Shown here in pieces: positions 1 through 11,537 of a DNA stretch of 64,000 nucleotides. The notes under the pieces were generated by a model. That model was not told the DNA's origin, ran no database searches, and saw nothing but the letters and a program-made list of their open reading frames with translations. Each line of letters starts with the position of its first letter. Within the stretch, counting starts at the first letter, position 1. The position numbers and the translations under genes were made by a program. The stretch is from Camillea tinctor. Lineage: Eukaryota; Ascomycota; Sordariomycetes; Xylariales; Xylariaceae. The stretch lies in the NCBI GenBank assembly GCA_022578605.1, contig MU394084.1, positions 62,001 to 126,000 of the forward strand. The letters are read 5' to 3'.

Positions 1-3000
1 CGTTCATCTCCATCATGCTATTTTAAGACGTCCAAGTAAAAGAAAATTAGGTAAGAATAGTTTGAAAAAGAAAAGAGATCAGCATCCATAGTACGCAGAA
101 GCGCAGAGAAAGTAAAATACTCCGAAAGACATTTTCGGTCCGCACATACATTAGTGCATAGAGCAATCAACTGCACGAGTCTTGACTCGTGGTGTCTACG
201 ATTAATACCCTAATAACAACCTCCGGGGCATCACGGGAACGGTATCTCAAGAAAAGGGGGGGGGGGGGTTAGTTTTCCGCGTATTTAGACAGGTTAACTC
301 TAGTTAAATGGCAACACTCGAGTCATCCAATCATTTAAAATCAGACGATATGGCAGGGAGGCTGAGAAGGAATCCCCATACGGTACTGTACGGTAATGTT
401 CCGAGACTCCCAGCACAGCTCACTAATAGGGGGTCAACATGATTAGCTTGACCAATCGCGGTCAAGTGGCGTTAGGCTTAGATATGGGGGAGGAATAGCA
501 GTGTAGGTTGTGTATGGTTAACACCATTTTGTGGTTAGCTCGCCTCGAACCTTGACAACAAGTGCTTACATATTGCATTGACTCGGCAGAACATATTAAC
601 GCCATACTAATCCCACAGGCGGCAGGTTCCAGCATCGAGGTCGGAGAGGTTCCGGTCCTGTTGGACTACTTGAAGAGGTTTGGCTGGCTGACAACCCGAT
701 GGTTAGGCAGTCAGCCGATAGGAACGTGATGGGGGTAAGAGAGACACGCAGAAGAAGAGAAGAAGCGAGAGCGAAAGAGACGCGCGCATAGTGAAAAACA
801 GGGTAAAGAGACAAAAGCTAACTCGGATGAACCTAGGTTATACCTATTTTTTTTCCGAAAGGGGAATGCTTCTCCCGAATCTATTGGTGATTGGCCCAAG
901 CATTTGTGATCGGGTGCAAGGATTTTGAATAGGGGACAGGGGTAGAAGTGGTAGAAAGGATACCCTCCCTTTTTCTTCAGAAAACCATAGGCACCTACAA
1001 CTACCTAGAAGGCTCTCAGGCTCTGTACCTGTTTCACTTTGCAGCCAGTAGGGAATTTAAGTTTAACAACCTTAACAAGCCGCGGTTTCATAACTTCTCT
1101 ACCGGTTCTTTTAACTATCGTTCGTTTCTTGCCCCCATTTAGGTAGGTAGGTAAAGTAACAAAATTCATTTGACTGAGAGAAGTTGGCATCACTGCTTTC
1201 CGTGCGTTGTTTTTCTGGGGTGCTGCCCTGTTCTCTCTGGGCTGATCTCTTAAAAAAGAGCAATATGACGTTAAGAGAGCCCATAACATACCCGCGCTAT
1301 AGCCCAGCATTACTTCTAAAGAGAGAGAAAGAAAAGAAAGGACGCCAAGAAACTAAGAATTTCTAGGCCGGAAGACCCATGGCCTATCGAATACGAGCTC
1401 AGGAGTAGAGAGAACTAGAGCCGCATCACCTGAGACTTACCCATGAGAATACCACACTGCCAAGCTTACATGAGTGTTTCTATGTATATAGGTTGTGTAG
1501 GTATTCAAAATCATTCGAACCCGGAGTCCGTCGCTACACACGATCGAATAGCACCAAACCGCTCCGAGCGAGACCTAGAAGATTTATCCGGTTCCCGGAG
1601 ACACGGTTCCTCACTAACATCGAATCACTAAAAAACAAAAGAGTCCGTGTCCCCATCTAGTGTAATCGTAGTTGATTAAATTTTCGTCTTAGTGTACTGA
1701 GTAGCAGCGGAGATTCGGACGCCATTTCAATTTCCCATACTCGCTATCTTCACTCATTTCTCTCAAGCGAGTGCTACTTTATCCCCAATCAAGAGTACGT
1801 GCGTGTGTCAAAAGCCTGTGCGTCGTGGTTTTCTTCTTCTTTCTTGTGATGTTGTATGCGTATGTATGTAGTCAATCTAGCATAGCAGCGGGGCAGAAGA
1901 TGGAGAAAAGAGATCGACAAAGTTGGAGGCTCAATTAGAATCATTGGTGACGATTTTTTGGGCACTGCCTCTGATCTTCGATCAACTTACCTACAGCGCT
2001 GGCCCGCGATCGAAGGTCTCTCCAAATGAAAATTTAAGTAATTGGGTCTCTCTGCTCGATCGACTAAGACGTCAATCCGATCTATCCGAAAACCATCCAA
2101 AACCCATCAGACCCGAATTTTTTTTGGATTTTTTTTAAAGAAGATCATATATCCACTATTATTTGTAGATTCTTCTCATCTTCTTTTTCATTTACCTAGC
2201 ACCTAGTCTAGGTAACCACTGACTCGAAAGTTACCTAACCTAGATGAGTTTCTATGTAACTCTTCCAAGGGCCGAGGCCGTCTATGTTGTAATCGAAGGT
2301 ATTGTCGGCAACATCCAGGTGCCTGTGCGCACGAACTAATATGTAGACCCCGGGCTTGGTAAAGTGACTTTGAACACACTACTACTTGTCCCCTAGATTT
2401 AGGTAGCAGGTTACTGAGTAACGTTCCATATACATAAAAACTCGAAGGATCTAGTTTAGATTCATTTCAATGTTGTTTCCACGTGCAATTACGAGATTCA
2501 GGTGTAGCTGATTCCTTGATTTTTGTCAAATGTTGGAAATTGGTATGGATTAACCTAAACGACTATACTGACTATACCTTAGCTATGCTACACCAATACA
2601 CTCAGACATGAAGAAGAATAGGCATTGATTAAGATGAACTCAACCCTTTAAAATGTTACCTAATGTTAGTCAATACACTCAATATAGTTGACAGGAGAAA
2701 CTGCTTGTTACTCCCCGCTGCGGGTCTCAAACCCGGCAACCCTAGTCACACCCACGTGGTGGGGATCAGTGGTTAAAGGGGTCACCCCTGGACGCCCGTC
2801 CTCAGGGTCTTACTTGACCCGGACGATCGCTGATCGATCCCAGTTCGCGACATTCTCTCTCGCGTTTTCAAACCACTAAGTGATCATTGCCTCCATTCCC
2901 GCAGTCCATTCCCAATCGACGAGCGGTTCGAAAACATAAGCTTTTTTTCTTATCTTAGAGAGCTCCGATCGATCTCACGATGAGGTCTAACTATACAACG

Positions 3001-6000
3001 ACGATGATGATGTTAAAATGCCAATTCTGCAAGAATAAGGGGATAGCATACATATAACACCTATTTACACGTCATATTTCCAAGTCCGATAATCAGGTTT
3101 GTAGTATATCTCGGATATCACGCCGACCTTTCCTATACTCTCCCAACTTATCTCGTATATATTTATTTTTGTTCCGTTATCCACTATTAAACATGTAAGT
3201 ATCAACATGCTGTGAGTACGTAGGTTGTGTGCAACCGAACCGTATATGGTCTATCTATAAACTGGTCAAACCAAAAGCATTCCAAGAATTATCTTTTATG
3301 CGCTTTGAACATTAAGCTTTTGCATCTATTTTCCCGACGATCACAGCCGTAGGTGGTGTTATCACCCCGCACAGCTTGCAGCTTGGCAGCTCAGCTTGGA
3401 AGGGAACCCGTCCGTTCGGGTTTGACTTGGGTTGTTTTGTCTTTTTCCCTTTTCTTTTCTTCCCTTGCACGCTATAGGTTCCAATGCTCAGCCCCGCGCA
3501 TGAACTTTATGCGTTTTGTTCGGGGAAGGGATTCTTTTTATTCTATTCTCCCCTATTGCTTACACCGGGGAAGAGAATAGGAAAGGAAATGCAAAAGAAT
3601 GTGAGAACGCTTGAAGAAGTATTCGGCGCGATTCCCAGATATGGGATAATGTCCAAACACCTCAAATCGGCTCACTATACTGACTATAGTACAATTAATA
3701 GTGGTGCCCCAGTTTTCCTTTCTCTTTTAGTATGTAGGATATACGCAGCCAGTAGTGTCTATATAATATTTTAGGAGGTGGCTATGCTGTTTTCTAGGTT
3801 GGTTTCGATGTTTTGACCTTGCCGTTTCTCCCCCTTTCGGTTGGCTTACCTGCTTCGTGAGAACCAGGTACAGGCACTGACAGACCACACTTAGTCACAC
3901 ACACGATTCACTAGTTAGTCACATTAAAACCTCCCTTTTTGTTATTCTCTTCAATCATCCTCTCTGTGACATTCCAATGATACTTGAGATTGGATTGTGT
4001 GAAAGAGGGGAGGGAGGGCATCATCACAGGCCGAGAAACCAACGAATACGAGAAACACAAACCCAAACACAATAGCCACAAGCTACATACCTAGATTAGT
4101 CAATGCTCACGGCACGGTAGTTAGACGGATTGGCACCTCATCACATCTCAATCTCATCTCAGATTCTTATACGTGAAACGTGTTCGTGCACACACTCGCT
4201 CACTTTCCCGCATACACTACATGCTATCCTCAGTTTCTTCAGGGAGGGAGGCAAAAATTAGGATGGTGGTGAGAGCGGAAAGGGGAAGAAACCGTACGAC
4301 GTGTTACGATGAATGACCGTAGCAACGGCCCAGATTTTGAAAATCGGGAACGATAGAGAGATATACTACGACTAAGCTTTCCTTACCTGATATGGCAAAA
4401 AACGGTTCAACCTACCTGCATATGTGGAAATGAAAGAACGCTACCCTGACCGGTCACGGCCTCATTCCTTTCCTCCTCGATGGCACTCTACGGACGAGCA
4501 GGTCTAGTGGACTTCCTCCTCCTCATCCCTCAGGCTCTGACCATCCTCTTCTTCCCTCTATGCACACACTCGCGACCGACACTGCCGACTAAAGAGAGAA
4601 GCCAGTCAGCAGAGAAGGGGAGGGAGAGGGAAAGAAAGCCTCTCTAATTTCATCACGCGGGTCGCTAAATCCAGCATCCGCGTTAGGTCTTTGGTTTCTT
4701 CCTCTTCCCACCTTTCCTATCCAGCTAGCTTCTGCAAGTAAACACTTGCCGTGCATTCCTTCTCCAAAGCTACCCACGGTTGTATTATCATTCTACCTAC
4801 GTGTGTGCCTATCCATTGTATGCAAAACGGCACGGCATGACACGGCACGGTACAGGACGGGACAGCGCAGGACGAGAAATAAACGAAATAGGTTATATAT
4901 ATATATACACCTATTCACGCGGGTTGCTTACCTACCTATATGCCGGTCTGCACTCTCACGTATCCCCTCTCATTTCCACCATCTCCGCCACTACCTACCA
5001 CGGCAGACGAAACATTGACATCTATTCTATAGGTACTACCTACCTAAGTGAACGACTTACACGAGATGAGGATTAGGAACGGGGTACCATCGGATACTGC
5101 ATATCTGAAGGTCCCCTTCCCCCTATCTCGATCGATCTACCTATATCCATCTCGTATTACCTAACCTAGGTACTCCGGTCCTCTTCACGTGAATAATAAA
5201 CAAGACTCCTAATTAACCTCCTCCCCTAAAAACCAACCTTCCTTCGCCTTGACCCCCAAATCGCTATACATAGGTAACAAACACGGGATGAAATATAAGC
5301 CCTAAGAAGCTACGGCGCTTAATCATCTTTGGGCTTCGGCAGAGCGGTGAAAATAAAAACCCCCAAAACGCAAAAAGTATCAATCCCATAATTCATATAA
5401 ACCAAGCTAGGGTAGGTTAAGCAGCTGGTAGTAAAAGTGGTGGCAGTGGTAGTGAAAAAGTTTAGCCGTAGCCGCCCATGTTGATGTAGATCGCAAAGGG
5501 GATTGGAAGAGGAAAAAGGGTACGATGATTTACCGGGCGGCTAACTTGAAAGCCCAAATATATCAGCCATCGTAACGACTAGTTTTTCTAAAGTCCGAGC
5601 GTACAGTCAGCGAGTAGGTAAGCAGTAGCCAGTAGGTAGGCAATAGACAGGTATGGTTATGTATGTCTTATTTACTCCATTTACTCATTCACATAGTCCC
5701 CTAACCGCCGCACCTCTCGAGATTCGGTAGTGATCTACGATGCAATGTAGGCGTGCCGCGCCTAGACGTATAGGTTCGTTGCCTGTATGCACGATATCGA
5801 TCGATCTATGTTCTATCTTTTCCTTTCTTAGTCACCTTTTTTGAGAAGGGATTCTATTCTTCAGCGCGTATTACCAATACTCGCGCGTAAAAAGAAGAAG
5901 CATCACGATCATGACTGTCATCAATTACACGCTGTTCATTGATCCGCCCGCAGAGGGATCTCTCAACTGAACCTAGTTAAGCGCATGGAGTAGGTAGGTA

Positions 6001-6088
6001 ATACTTCCATCTTACAGCGGCAAAAAAAAAAAAAAAGAGAGAGAAAAAACACTCTCACCCACATCACATCATCCCCTCAATTCATCAA
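1..6088. other. Gene-free region at the left edge
   Basis: No open frame here reads like a protein; the longest are short, low-complexity and lack splice context. The stretch contains homopolymer runs, dispersed copies of short words such as GTAGGTAGGTAGG (about 1141) and GAGTAGGTAGGTAA (about 5990), a degenerate CGGCACGG repeat near 4827-4874, and a small tRNA-promoter-like segment near 2690-2880. The right end (about 6000-6088) is the 3' flank of the vms1 homologue. Confidence 0.6.
4827..4874. repeat. Degenerate short tandem repeat (CGGCACGG/CAGGACGG type)
   Basis: A run of imperfect 8-10 bp units built on ACGGCACGG, ACACGGCACGG, ACAGGACGG and ACAGCGCAGG. It lies in non-coding sequence. 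The units are too diverged for a recent expansion. No function is suggested. Confidence 0.5.
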
Positions 6089-8171
6089 TCATCCACCGCC
6101 CCCAGCCCTCATCTTCTTGAACCTCTCCTCCGCTGCCCTCGCCCTCCTCTCCCGATCTAGCTTCATTCTCTGTTCGGGCGTCATCCCCCGCGCCTCCTCC
6201 TCGCGCTTCTCCTGTGCACTCCTCATCTTCCCACCATCCATCATGCTCCTCCCTGCAGCGGCACCACTGCCCGTCGCCTTCGGGCCCTCTCTCTGGAGCC
6301 TCAGCTCCTCAGCCTTCCGCCTCTCGACCTCCTTCCGTTCGCTCTCGGCGCGTTCCCTCGCGTCGCGGCCCTCGGCTTCGGCGCGCGTCATGGCAGGCGG
6401 CACGCGTGCTGCCTCCCAGTCCCATTTATCCTCGCCGAGCTCGCCGCGTGCCACGCGGAAGGCGTCGCGCGTGGGGCGGTCGCCCGCGAGCTCGAAGGGG
6501 GTCTTACCCTCGCCGTTGGGAATCGTGGGGTTGGCTCCGGCTTTGGCCAGGAGCCCCGCGACGAGGGGCGCTGAGTTCAGGCTTGCGGCGAGGTGGAGAG
6601 GAGTCGGAGCGTGGTGGTTCTGCTGTGTGCTAGGAGGCTGGAAGGGGAAGTCGGGGGTGAGGTCGTTGGTCTTGAGGTAGGAGAGAAGAGCAGGGAGCTT
6701 AGAGCGCCGGATGAAGGCCTGTAGCTGGGTGGTGTGAAGGAGTGCTGTTTCCTCCTCCTCGGTCAGCTTCGGCGTAGCTGGCTTGGATGGTTTCGCGGGA
6801 GTGGTCTTGGCTGGTGGCTCTTGCTGGGCCTTGGCTTCCTTGGTCGGATCGATCTCCCGGACTTTAAGGCGTGTAAGCTCGATAAAGGACCGCATAAGCT
6901 CATTCTGTGTTGCTCTCCGGGTGCTAAAGGGGAATCCTCGTATCCGCGGGTCGTTCGCTCGTAAAACTTGGCCTTCGTAGGGACCGAAGAGCGTTCTCCG
7001 ATTTGTAGCCCCCGTAGCACGGATGAAGAGTAGTTCTGATGTGTCCAAGAGACCCTTCCAATCCTGTAGAAGAAGGCGAACCTCATCTGTCAAAGCCTGT
7101 TCGTTGTACCGACGGATGCTAGAACCAGCCGAGTGTGCATTGCCTTTTGCGTTGTCGTTCGCCGATTGTGATCCACCCTGTTTGCGCCTTGTAGTATAAC
7201 GGTGAAAGGTTTTGTGGGCAAGTACCGTTGCCTCCCTATTCATAGGCCCAGCAGAACCGTGCTTAGTCTGTCTGGGTGCCAATGACACCACCATGGCTGC
7301 AAAATGACCTCCACCGATCATACATAAAAATATATGCGGTCCTTTGTAAGCTGCTGGCGTCAAGTTTCCATCGGGGCTTGGCTTTGGCGCGGGTATAGGG
7401 TCTAGCTGCTTCTTCTTTACTATATCGACTATCTCGCCTCCATTCCTAGATTCCTCGGATGTAAATATCGCGCGATAAACACCGAAGTAAGTGTTTGTGG
7501 GGAGCAAGGGCGAGGTAAACCACATCAGGGGCGGCTTTCCACCAGCCCTTTGCTTCTTGTTCGTGGACCCATCTTCGTCGCCGTCCTCGTCCTCTTCTCC
7601 TGTTTTGTTATCATTGCGATTTCTATCAGCTAGCGTTGCTTGTTTCTTTAGTAACGCCGTGAGGGTGCTCTCCTTGCTGCGGTTCGCCTCATCTTCGTCG
7701 TCTTCTGTGTTAGACGATTCCGACCCCGAAAGACTCTCGTCTAGATCTCCTATAAGCTTCTCGAATTCAGCTTCCGAAACGGGCTTTTGTGCCCTCAGCT
7801 TTTGTTTCAAGTTATAGTGGTGCCAGTCGGACTTCTGATGGCTCCGTTGGTCTTGCACGTTGGCGAAGGACAAGCTACATAGCGAGCAAGCTTGGGAGCC
7901 TACGAGATTCTCGGAGGAAGAGCTTGGCGATGCGTCATGGGAGGGTTTTAGGGATATCGAGGAATTGTTGGTCTCTAAGTTTTGCGCATCGGTGTCTTCT
8001 TTGAGTGTGAGGGTAGAGAGGACTTCTTGCGGCAGGTCATAGACTATAGGTTTTTGGCGGGGTGGAAGTTAGCAGACAGTCAAACGAAGGGGGTATATAG
8101 TTGACTTTTAGGAATAGTGTCGTACGGTATAGCGGTCTCTTCAACAGATCATCAGGTTTTTTGCTATCCAT
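6089..8171 (-). CDS. vms1: Vms1/ANKZF1 homologue, release factor of ribosome-associated quality control
   Basis: Two exons: 8171-8126 and 8043-6089, with an 82-bp intron (8125-8044, CTAAC branch-like site, ends TAG), giving about 666 residues. The large frame has no ATG of its own. The first exon supplies it and joins in phase to give RPLYLYDLPQEVL, which fits the family N-terminus. Visible parts are a C2H2 zinc finger (C68, C71, H84, H90), an acidic linker, a VLRF1 domain from about 250 to 400 with the GGSQ motif (Q308, equivalent to the catalytic Gln of yeast Vms1), and ankyrin-like repeats at about 490-545 (PTPLHLAASLNSAPLVAGLL). A charged coiled coil and a C-terminal RERRARAAEER segment follow; the latter matches the VCP/Cdc48-interacting consensus RX5AAX2R. 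Family role: hydrolyses or cleaves peptidyl-tRNA on stalled 60S subunits and antagonises Rqc2 tailing; also linked to Cdc48 and mitochondria. Its antagonist's gene is 3.4 kb away. Confidence 0.9.
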
Positions 8172-9118
8172 GACTGATTGATCTCGAAAATTGCAGCGAA
8201 GGAGGCAGGTTGGTTCCAGGGGAGAGTTGAAGGCCGTGGGGTTGTGATGGGATGGAAATGACGAAAGAACCGCGACGCTGGAGACTTTAAAGCTATAGGT
8301 TATAAGTGGGGGGAGGGGCACTTCAAGCTCCTGATAAGTCATGACTAATCCCAGACCAACCTAAAATTCTATCTTAGATAATATAGGCGTGACTCAATCG
8401 GCCAATACCAGTGGCAGTGACAGTGGCAGTGACAGTGGCAGTGGCCGGTCCATCACTCATCACTCATCTTTCATCATTTAGGTACTCCAGTTACACTATT
8501 TGCATCTTACTATGTACAATACTCATAAACGACAGCCAGCACTAACATATCACCATTGCCAAGGCCACTCATCTTTCTCTTACTATGCTCAAAACAATGT
8601 GTTTGGCTCTTACCATAAGTCTCACAATTATACCAATCCATTGTCTTGAATTTGTTGACAAAGGACTTGCGCATCAAAGACCTCACCTCCTTACCCCTGA
8701 AATCGTTTGTCGTAGAGAACCACACAAAGGAATCCAGCATATCCCACAAAACAATGTCTTTATAGAAAATAGCTCCTTCAACAAACCCTCAAGGAAATCA
8801 TCATGGTTCCTTTCAGCGTGGATAAGAAAGATCACCGAAAAGTTGCATATATATATATCCCCTCAACAGAAGCCATCCTCACGATGAGGAACCACTCACT
8901 CATCCAGAAAACACTCACCCATAAAATTACCGTTGACAGGTTCAACTTCCTAGGACGAGAAGATACCCCTTGTCGTCTTGCCTAGGTCTATATACTATAT
9001 ACTATATTCGTTTCGTTTTGTTTCTTAACTATTCCCTCATCCCTTCCTGCTTCCACTTACACCAACTCACCTCTTCGTAGCAACCAGCTTACCAACCTGA
9101 TTCGCCCAGCACCAAAAA
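8172..9118. promoter_or_regulatory. Divergent intergenic promoter region between vms1 and the 9.1-kb gene
   Basis: The two start codons, 8171 (minus) and 9119 (plus), face away from each other across about 950 bp. On the right side there is a TATA-like string near 8989-9007 (TATACTATATACTATATT), then a T/C-rich tract to about 9110, an arrangement typical of fungal core promoters. A 12-bp tandem repeat lies near 8409-8444. Open frames on both strands in the middle (about 8510-8890) are short and show no coding bias, so I treat them as chance. Confidence 0.5.
8409..8444. repeat. 12-bp tandem repeat CAGTGGCAGTGA, three copies
   Basis: Three head-to-tail copies of CAGTGGCAGTGA, the last incomplete, inside the divergent promoter region between vms1 and its neighbour. 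Near-perfect identity between units suggests a recent expansion or a length-variable minisatellite. Confidence 0.8.
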
Positions 9119-10750
9119 ATGTGTACTTGCGAGCGCATCACCTTCCGTTGCATCTGCCGCCACAAAGAACGCAGAATCGAACGGTGCTGGTCGTATCAAT
9201 TTAAGAAGAATAACCTCTGTTTCGCCGCCATCATGCCTATGTGCAAGTCGCATAAGCGTCATGTCCAGTTGGACCGGCTGTGCGACTTGTGTCAGGAGTA
9301 CTTCACTACCCGCTACCGCAATAAGAACGTCGCTAAGACCGTTGTGGCCAAGTTCCTCGAGTACAAGGAGTCGAAGGGCTGGGGTAAGAAGGCCATCGAC
9401 CCTCATACCGTCCCTCGCGAGGTCTACATCACCGCCGCTGACCTCGATGCGCTCAACAGGATGTATCCCCAGTCACAACCGCAACCCCGCCCTCAGAAAG
9501 GAGTGCCGGCCCAGGTGCGGGCTCCGCCGCAGGTATATCGCGCCCAGCTACGCGAGCAAACGATACCCAAGTCCAATGGGTACTTCGTCTCCGGCGGCCG
9601 AAGCCCTGCGCGTCGCCACCCCCCTCCACCTCCACCTCCACCTCCACCCGCTGCTGTAGTTGAGCACGGAACAGGTGAGCCCATCGAGCTTGAGGACCTC
9701 GTCACATCGGACACCGAAGCCAACGAGCCCTACTATCATCATCACCACCACCATGCTCAGGCCGCGCTCCCTCAACTCCAGCACCTCGCCGCAGACAAGT
9801 ACAGAGAGCCACCCCGAGACAGTGCATCCCCCCAGTCCGCCTTCCTGAAGCACCCAAAGCCGCACTTGAACCTCCGGAGCCAGAAGCCCGCGCCCGCCCG
9901 TCCCCAGCGCACAGGCGATAGCCAAGGCCTCATGACCCCCTCCGACATCACCGTAGTCAAGAACCTCACGGCCCGAGCGCAAGCCTGGACGTACCCCAAC
10001 CCCGAGACCCCGCAGTACCCCGACGTACCGCACATCGTGTCCGCGCCGCGCACGCCAAGCTGGCGCGTCGCGCAGCTGCTCGAGGAGAAACGGCGACAGG
10101 AGCAAACCCAGGTGCCAAGCCAAGCGCCCCCGGTCCCAGCCCGCAGCGAAGTCGATCTCGGTCTCAACACAGACAAGAGCCTGCCCCCTTCCCCCGCCCT
10201 CACCGTCTCCACCAACACCGCGACCTACCACGTGTACACCTCGCCGCCTTCCCGCGCCGGCCCCGCCCTCGCGCGCGTGCTCTCGCCCTCCCACACCCAC
10301 GTCCCAGTGCCGCCACCGCAGCGGCTCGAAGGCGTGCTCGTGCAGAAGCCCTCGCTGAGTATCAACACCAACCTCGCCCCTTCCCTCCTCCACCCCTCCA
10401 CAACCCCCTTCACCAACCCCCCAACCACTCCCTACCTCCTCCGCCCTTGCACCACCACCCCCACCAGCGCCCGAACCGCGCCCCTAGGGAGACCGGGAGA
10501 AGGCGAACTGCGCTTCTACCAAGAGCGCGGCATCACGCCGCGCCTCTGCCGCTCCGCGCCCCCCGATATGGTCTCGGTCCACGTGCCGCCGCCGAACTTC
10601 ACCTGCGCCGTGCAGGCGGAGTGTTACTGCGGCGGGGACAAGGATACAGACAAAGGCAAGGGCAAGGGGAAGGGGAAGGGGAAGGAATTGTGTCCGGCGT
10701 GTGGCGAGAGGGAGAGGTTGGCTAGGGGTATGAAGACGGATTGGATTTGA
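9119..10750 (+). CDS. Unrecognised Cys-rich protein with poly-Pro, poly-His and Lys-Gly tracts
   Basis: A single open frame of 543 residues with strong G/C third-position bias and a start preceded by a T/C-rich tract. I do not recognise a named family. The first 60 residues are rich in Cys and His (C2, C4, C11, C13, C23, C34, C42, C55, C58; H15, H45, H48) and could bind zinc. Residues up to about 120 look folded (basic and aromatic, with segments such as VPREVYITAADLDALNRMYP). The remainder is disordered and Pro/Thr/Ser-rich, with a run of ten prolines near residue 165-174, six histidines near 207-212, a C-terminal KGKGKGKGKGK run, and a CPACGE motif paired with an earlier CYCGG. It is divergent to vms1 and convergent with rqc2, so it lies between two partner genes. 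No intron is needed. The function is unknown, and any link to quality control is inference from position only. Confidence 0.75.
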   Translation: MCTCERITFRCICRHKERRIERCWSYQFKKNNLCFAAIMPMCKSHKRHVQLDRLCDLCQEYFTTRYRNKNVAKTVVAKFLEYKESKGWGKKAIDPHTVPREVYITAADLDALNRMYPQSQPQPRPQKGVPAQVRAPPQVYRAQLREQTIPKSNGYFVSGGRSPARRHPPPPPPPPPPAAVVEHGTGEPIELEDLVTSDTEANEPYYHHHHHHAQAALPQLQHLAADKYREPPRDSASPQSAFLKHPKPHLNLRSQKPAPARPQRTGDSQGLMTPSDITVVKNLTARAQAWTYPNPETPQYPDVPHIVSAPRTPSWRVAQLLEEKRRQEQTQVPSQAPPVPARSEVDLGLNTDKSLPPSPALTVSTNTATYHVYTSPPSRAGPALARVLSPSHTHVPVPPPQRLEGVLVQKPSLSINTNLAPSLLHPSTTPFTNPPTTPYLLRPCTTTPTSARTAPLGRPGEGELRFYQERGITPRLCRSAPPDMVSVHVPPPNFTCAVQAECYCGGDKDTDKGKGKGKGKGKELCPACGERERLARGMKTDWI

Positions 10751-11537
10751 GAGGGAAGCGGGTGAGGTAAGTTGAAGCTGATCCGCGGTGAGTCTTTTCT
10801 TATTCCTTTTCTGTGCCTTTTCGAATATAGTTTTCCAGTTTAGGCCTGCGGGACGGGCTGAGCTGGGGGGGGGGGGGGGGCAGGGTGAGTTTTTCCCTTT
10901 CTTTTACAATTTTCCATTTGTTTTCCTTTTATTTTGTTTTTTTCTCTAAATAGGCAGGACATGGCGTTTGCTTTTTAGTATGATTCAAAAAAGACGTGTC
11001 GCTGTCAAGGTGAGTTGCCTTCTACGTAGAGGTAGGTTGCACACTATATAATAACAACAATAATCCTGTCATCTCGACGATAAAAAAACAAACTCATGGA
11101 AAATATAACAGACCTATAAAATAAGTACCTTAAACCCATATATCTACCTTGTCTCTAATATAGATTATATACGTTTCTACTATGCTTTTACGGGATAATG
11201 TTTATAAAAAATAGAATAATTTCCTACAGGAACAGTCCTACCCGGAAGACAATCCTCATCGTGATAGTGTTTTAAGTCTTTGCATCGTAATATGAACGCA
11301 TAGGCACGTAGGTCAATGCATGATTACTTACTGAGCTATAGCGATATATTGCATTCAAGTATCTTGATTCGTCCTACAACTCAGCCACATCACTTGTAGG
11401 GGACGCAGCAATCATAGACTAACCGTATGTATAAACAATACGTCTCTATCTCCAATGTTGTTATCGATATTGTCCCATTCCTATTCCCTCTTCTCTAAAC
11501 CAAAGCTCGGTATATACACCCACCCCTTTCCATCTTA
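10751..11537. other. Convergent intergenic spacer
   Basis: About 790 bp between the ends of the 9.1-kb gene and the rqc2 homologue. It holds the two 3' flanks, a 16-base G run at 10865-10880, T-rich tracts and AT-rich sequence from about 11040 to 11460. No open frame or RNA gene is supported. Confidence 0.6.

Noticed and set aside
6117..6680. Long plus-strand frames opposite the vms1 and rqc2 genes (also 11455-12293, 12370-14780)
   Set aside because: They are antisense shadows of strongly supported coding exons, with Ser/Leu/Arg-rich composition expected from reversed GC-rich codons.
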